Source of the DNA: Aedes albopictus
Taxonomy: Eukaryota; Arthropoda; Insecta; Diptera; Culicidae
Direction of reading: 5' to 3'
Length of the DNA stretch: 64,000 bases
NCBI RefSeq assembly: GCF_035046485.1
Contig: NC_085138.1
Coordinates: forward strand, 288,296,089 to 288,360,088
A program made the translations under genes and the position numbers. Each line of letters begins with the position of its first letter. Position 1 is the first letter of the stretch. Positions 61,718 through 64,000 of this stretch are shown in pieces. The notes below the pieces were generated by a model that saw only the letters and a list, made by a program, of their open reading frames with translations, did not search any database and was not told the origin of the DNA.

Positions 61718-62149
61718 GTGCAAAATGTTTATATTTACGACCGCAGTCCTTTACTTATATGACGCTTGATCATTGTCGAAGAGGACTTGTAAGTTCTTGG
61801 AATGTTCGAGCGACGGGTGCTAAGGATAGCCTTTGGAGGTGTGTTGGAGAACAGGTGGAGAAGCATGGATCACGAGTTTGTTACATTTAAGGCCTCACTT
61901 TTTGGATTTTGATTTTCCATTAAATAACGAATTGTTTCAAAATCGGTTTTCATACACGTTCAGAGGATTGATCGAGGTTTCTGCTGATTATTTTTTCTGG
62001 AGAAAAATATGTTTCATTTTAACAGAAACCTTTTTTTTAACAAAATGTCGAAATACTACTTCGTTGTTTAATTAAACAAAAAAATTAATTAAATTTAATT
62101 ATTATAAAAAAAAACAAAAATAAAAAAGTGAGGAAATGCGTCCAGTATT
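61718..62149. other. AT-rich spacer
   Basis: No element recognised. The frame 61833-62075 has no domain. A-rich runs near 62080-62125. Confidence 0.35.
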
Positions 62150-62390
62150 GCCTTAATGGAGAAGCTAGCATCCAGAAGGTTGACAAAGCTGGAAAGATAC
62201 GGTGGGTAGGACATTTTATGAGAATGTCAGATGATAACCCTGAAAAATATGCTCGCTAGAAATGTGGCCGGTAAAGATGACGTGAAGCTCATCGAAAAAG
62301 TTGGGTTAATCAGGCCAAGAGTGATCTGTCAAGTGTATGATGTTTCCGAAGTTGGAAAGAAGTAGAACCGCGCTAATTGCACAATTGCAT
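62150..62390 (+). pseudogene. RTE-type LINE C-terminal fragment
   Basis: The + strand encodes EASIQKVDKAGKIRWVGHFM then RMSDDNP, the C-terminal region seen at 42075-42120 and 7800. It is followed by degraded sequence with stops. Part of the dispersed RTE remains. Confidence 0.6.
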
Positions 62391-62461
62391 TTAATCGCTT
62401 CAGTATGCTTTGCTCCGTTGATCCTTGGGTAGTTTCCGCAATTTCCACGAACATGATATTA

Positions 62462-62707
62462 GGTGGATACAAATTTTATTTTGACTTTTTGCCCCCCCCC
62501 CCTCGAAAAATTTTGGCAGGATTTTGCATTTTGAGGGGGTAGATAAAAAATATTTATCAAAATATCGGGTTCTGTTAAAAATTCTTTAAAAAATATGATG
62601 AGTTTCAATTTTTTTTTTAGATTGAATGCTTTATTATTTTTATCCCCCCCCCCTCGACCAGCTAAAGAGTGGTGGGACAAAAAGTGAAATAAATATTTGT
62701 TACGACC
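62462..62707. mobile_element. 246-bp PIF/Harbinger-type MITE
   Basis: The ends GGTGGATACAAATTTTATTT and the complement of AAATAAATATTTGTTACGACC share about 30 imperfect bp, continuing into GACTTTTTG. TTA is duplicated (62459-62461 and 62708-62710). Two C-runs (CCCCCCCCCC) lie inside the arms. The small frame 62459-62680 is not a gene. Confidence 0.72.
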
Positions 62708-62710
62708 TTA

Positions 62711-64000
62711 TGTACTGGCGAACATCTATGGGCGATTTTGTACATTTTTGCGCGATTATCTACGGCGAAACGCGTAGGTAATAAATAAACAAATGAATGA
62801 AGTTTTCATTCCGTAGGTGCTTTCTTATGATTAGAATCGTATCAAAGGAGCCTCCATAAAAATTATTATTCAAAATTTTAAGTCGGTGCGACTATTTCAA
62901 TATTGATTTATTGTTTAGCATTCCAACTCGTAACTCAGATACAATGTATCTGAACCTTGATGCCATTGAAACACCTCCAATCTGCCTCGCCCAAAATGCA
63001 TAAAAAAGCACTAAATCCAAAGCTTCAGCTGCATCCATCAAACGATCACGCACCCCATTAAAACGCATCCAATCCCCCGATGAAAGGAGCTAAACACTCT
63101 ACATCAATGTCGCATTTCACCCGATTCGAGCTTAAGTCAGCAACGACGGACGGATGACGTGACTCATCATCATCCGCCAAAATGCCACTATAAATAAATC
63201 CAACCTGTCAGTTGGTGATCGATTTCCGCTCGCCCAGTGCCAACTTACCGAGAGCGCGCCGAGCCCCAGGGTTCAATGACTAGCTCGATATGACGCGGTT
63301 TCGTTACAAATTCAAACCACTATACCACCATTCATAATATAATGTTCTGCCAGCCGCGCGGGACGAGGAGCATTGAAAAGGCGACAAGAGCCCAACCCTT
63401 CAAACATTTGAAATCGATTTGCATTTCTACTTTCAGCGAAACTCACTCAGCTCCACAACCACTTCAATTCCATCAATTACTAACGCAATCGGCGTACCGC
63501 GGGTTGATGGTGAACGATCAGCGCTTCCAGGTTCAGCTCCAAGAACGTTGTTGTTGGTGTTCACTACACTCGGTTATGTGTTTATGCAGCACCAACCAAC
63601 TCCTTTCTTCGCGATCGGATCACTAGAATGGGAAAGCACACTGCAAAGAGCAAAAAAAAAACTATGAAAAAAACCGAAAGGAAGGAAATAGTTAAATCAA
63701 CATTTGCATGCATAAACATTCTGAACGTGGACGTGGACACTGAACACTGACTGCTTCTGGTTGACGGCAGTCAATTGCCCCCCGGCTATGGCCGGTGATT
63801 TGTCGATCGGGAAGCCAACTCTCGGGTAAGAACGAATTAGAAGCCTGACATCCGATTTTGGAAACTATCGCGACCGTTTGACCATTTAAAGGTTTGTCGC
63901 GACCGACAGCGATAGCCAAAAGGATGGACGAACTGCTGGCGTGTTCGAAATTGTATCTGGTATAGCAATTGCGATATGGCGCTGCTGGTGCATGGTGAAC
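62711..64000. other. Unassigned terminal stretch, possibly host sequence
   Basis: No transposon was recognised. GC rises after 63040. The frames 63342-63626 and 63419-63667 (+) overlap in different phases and show no domain. A TATA-like motif at 63189 raises the possibility of a nearby host promoter. Confidence 0.35.
63189..63215 (+). promoter_or_regulatory. Weak candidate core promoter (TATA and Inr)
   Basis: TATAAATA at 63189-63196 is followed by a TCAGTT initiator-like word at 63208-63213. The spacing (about 21 bp) is shorter than the usual near-30, and no supporting coding exon was found, so this is tentative. Confidence 0.2.

Noticed and set aside
63342..63667. Possible small host exon downstream of a TATA-like motif
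   Set aside because: Two overlapping frames in different phases, no signal peptide or domain, and promoter spacing off the usual value.
1..64000. Endogenous viral element such as a flavivirus- or rhabdovirus-derived insert
   Set aside because: Common in Aedes genomes, but no frame here showed motifs of such viral proteins. The only virus-like genes are those of the LTR retrotransposons.
1..64000. CRISPR array, bacterial operon or plasmid features
   Set aside because: No regularly spaced direct repeats, and all element types are eukaryotic.

Overview
The window looks like gene-poor, transposon-packed intergenic or intronic DNA from a culicine mosquito, most likely Aedes. The clues are the mixture of elements: RTE/JAM-like LINEs, a RNase H-bearing LINE, several tRNA-derived SINEs, many TA-, TAA- and TTAA-flanked MITEs, hAT MITEs, Ty1/copia and Ty3/gypsy elements, and degenerate TTCCTTCAGGAATT-type repeats, all in AT-rich spacer. 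I recognise no host protein-coding gene. Nearly every long open frame belongs to a transposable element. The species call is inference; no host marker gene is present.

Layout. 1-12.9 kb: unassigned spacer with dispersed MITEs, SINEs and small LINE pieces. 12.9-18.2 kb: first copy of a Sola-like DNA transposon with about 0.8-kb terminal inverted repeats. 18.9-20.2 kb: two nonautonomous elements. 20.5-35.4 kb: a nested block. A broken Ty3/gypsy element (+ strand) carries an intact Ty1/copia element (- strand, 20559-25029) in its 5' leader. A 119-bp insert and a 420-bp hAT MITE lie in its reverse transcriptase, and a second Sola-like copy (29411-34194) plus a 214-bp MITE lie in its integrase. 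35.4-46.9 kb: spacer, foldback elements and a broken RTE-type LINE (+). 47-51 kb: a decayed LINE with RNase H (-), itself hit by a SINE and a MITE. 51-64 kb: spacer, matched SINE, hAT and MITE copies, and degenerate repeats.

The only feature that looks capable of independent activity is the copia element: 1316-codon uninterrupted gag-pol, LTRs identical by eye, a 5-bp target duplication, and recognisable primer-binding site and polypurine tract. The two Sola-like copies share the same in-frame stop just before the third putative catalytic aspartate, yet have different 4-bp target duplications. That suggests they were mobilised in trans after the gene was already broken, or that the stop is tolerated. 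Exact target duplications allow a relative insertion history for the nested block. All similarity statements come from reading motifs and comparing copies within the window; no database search was possible.
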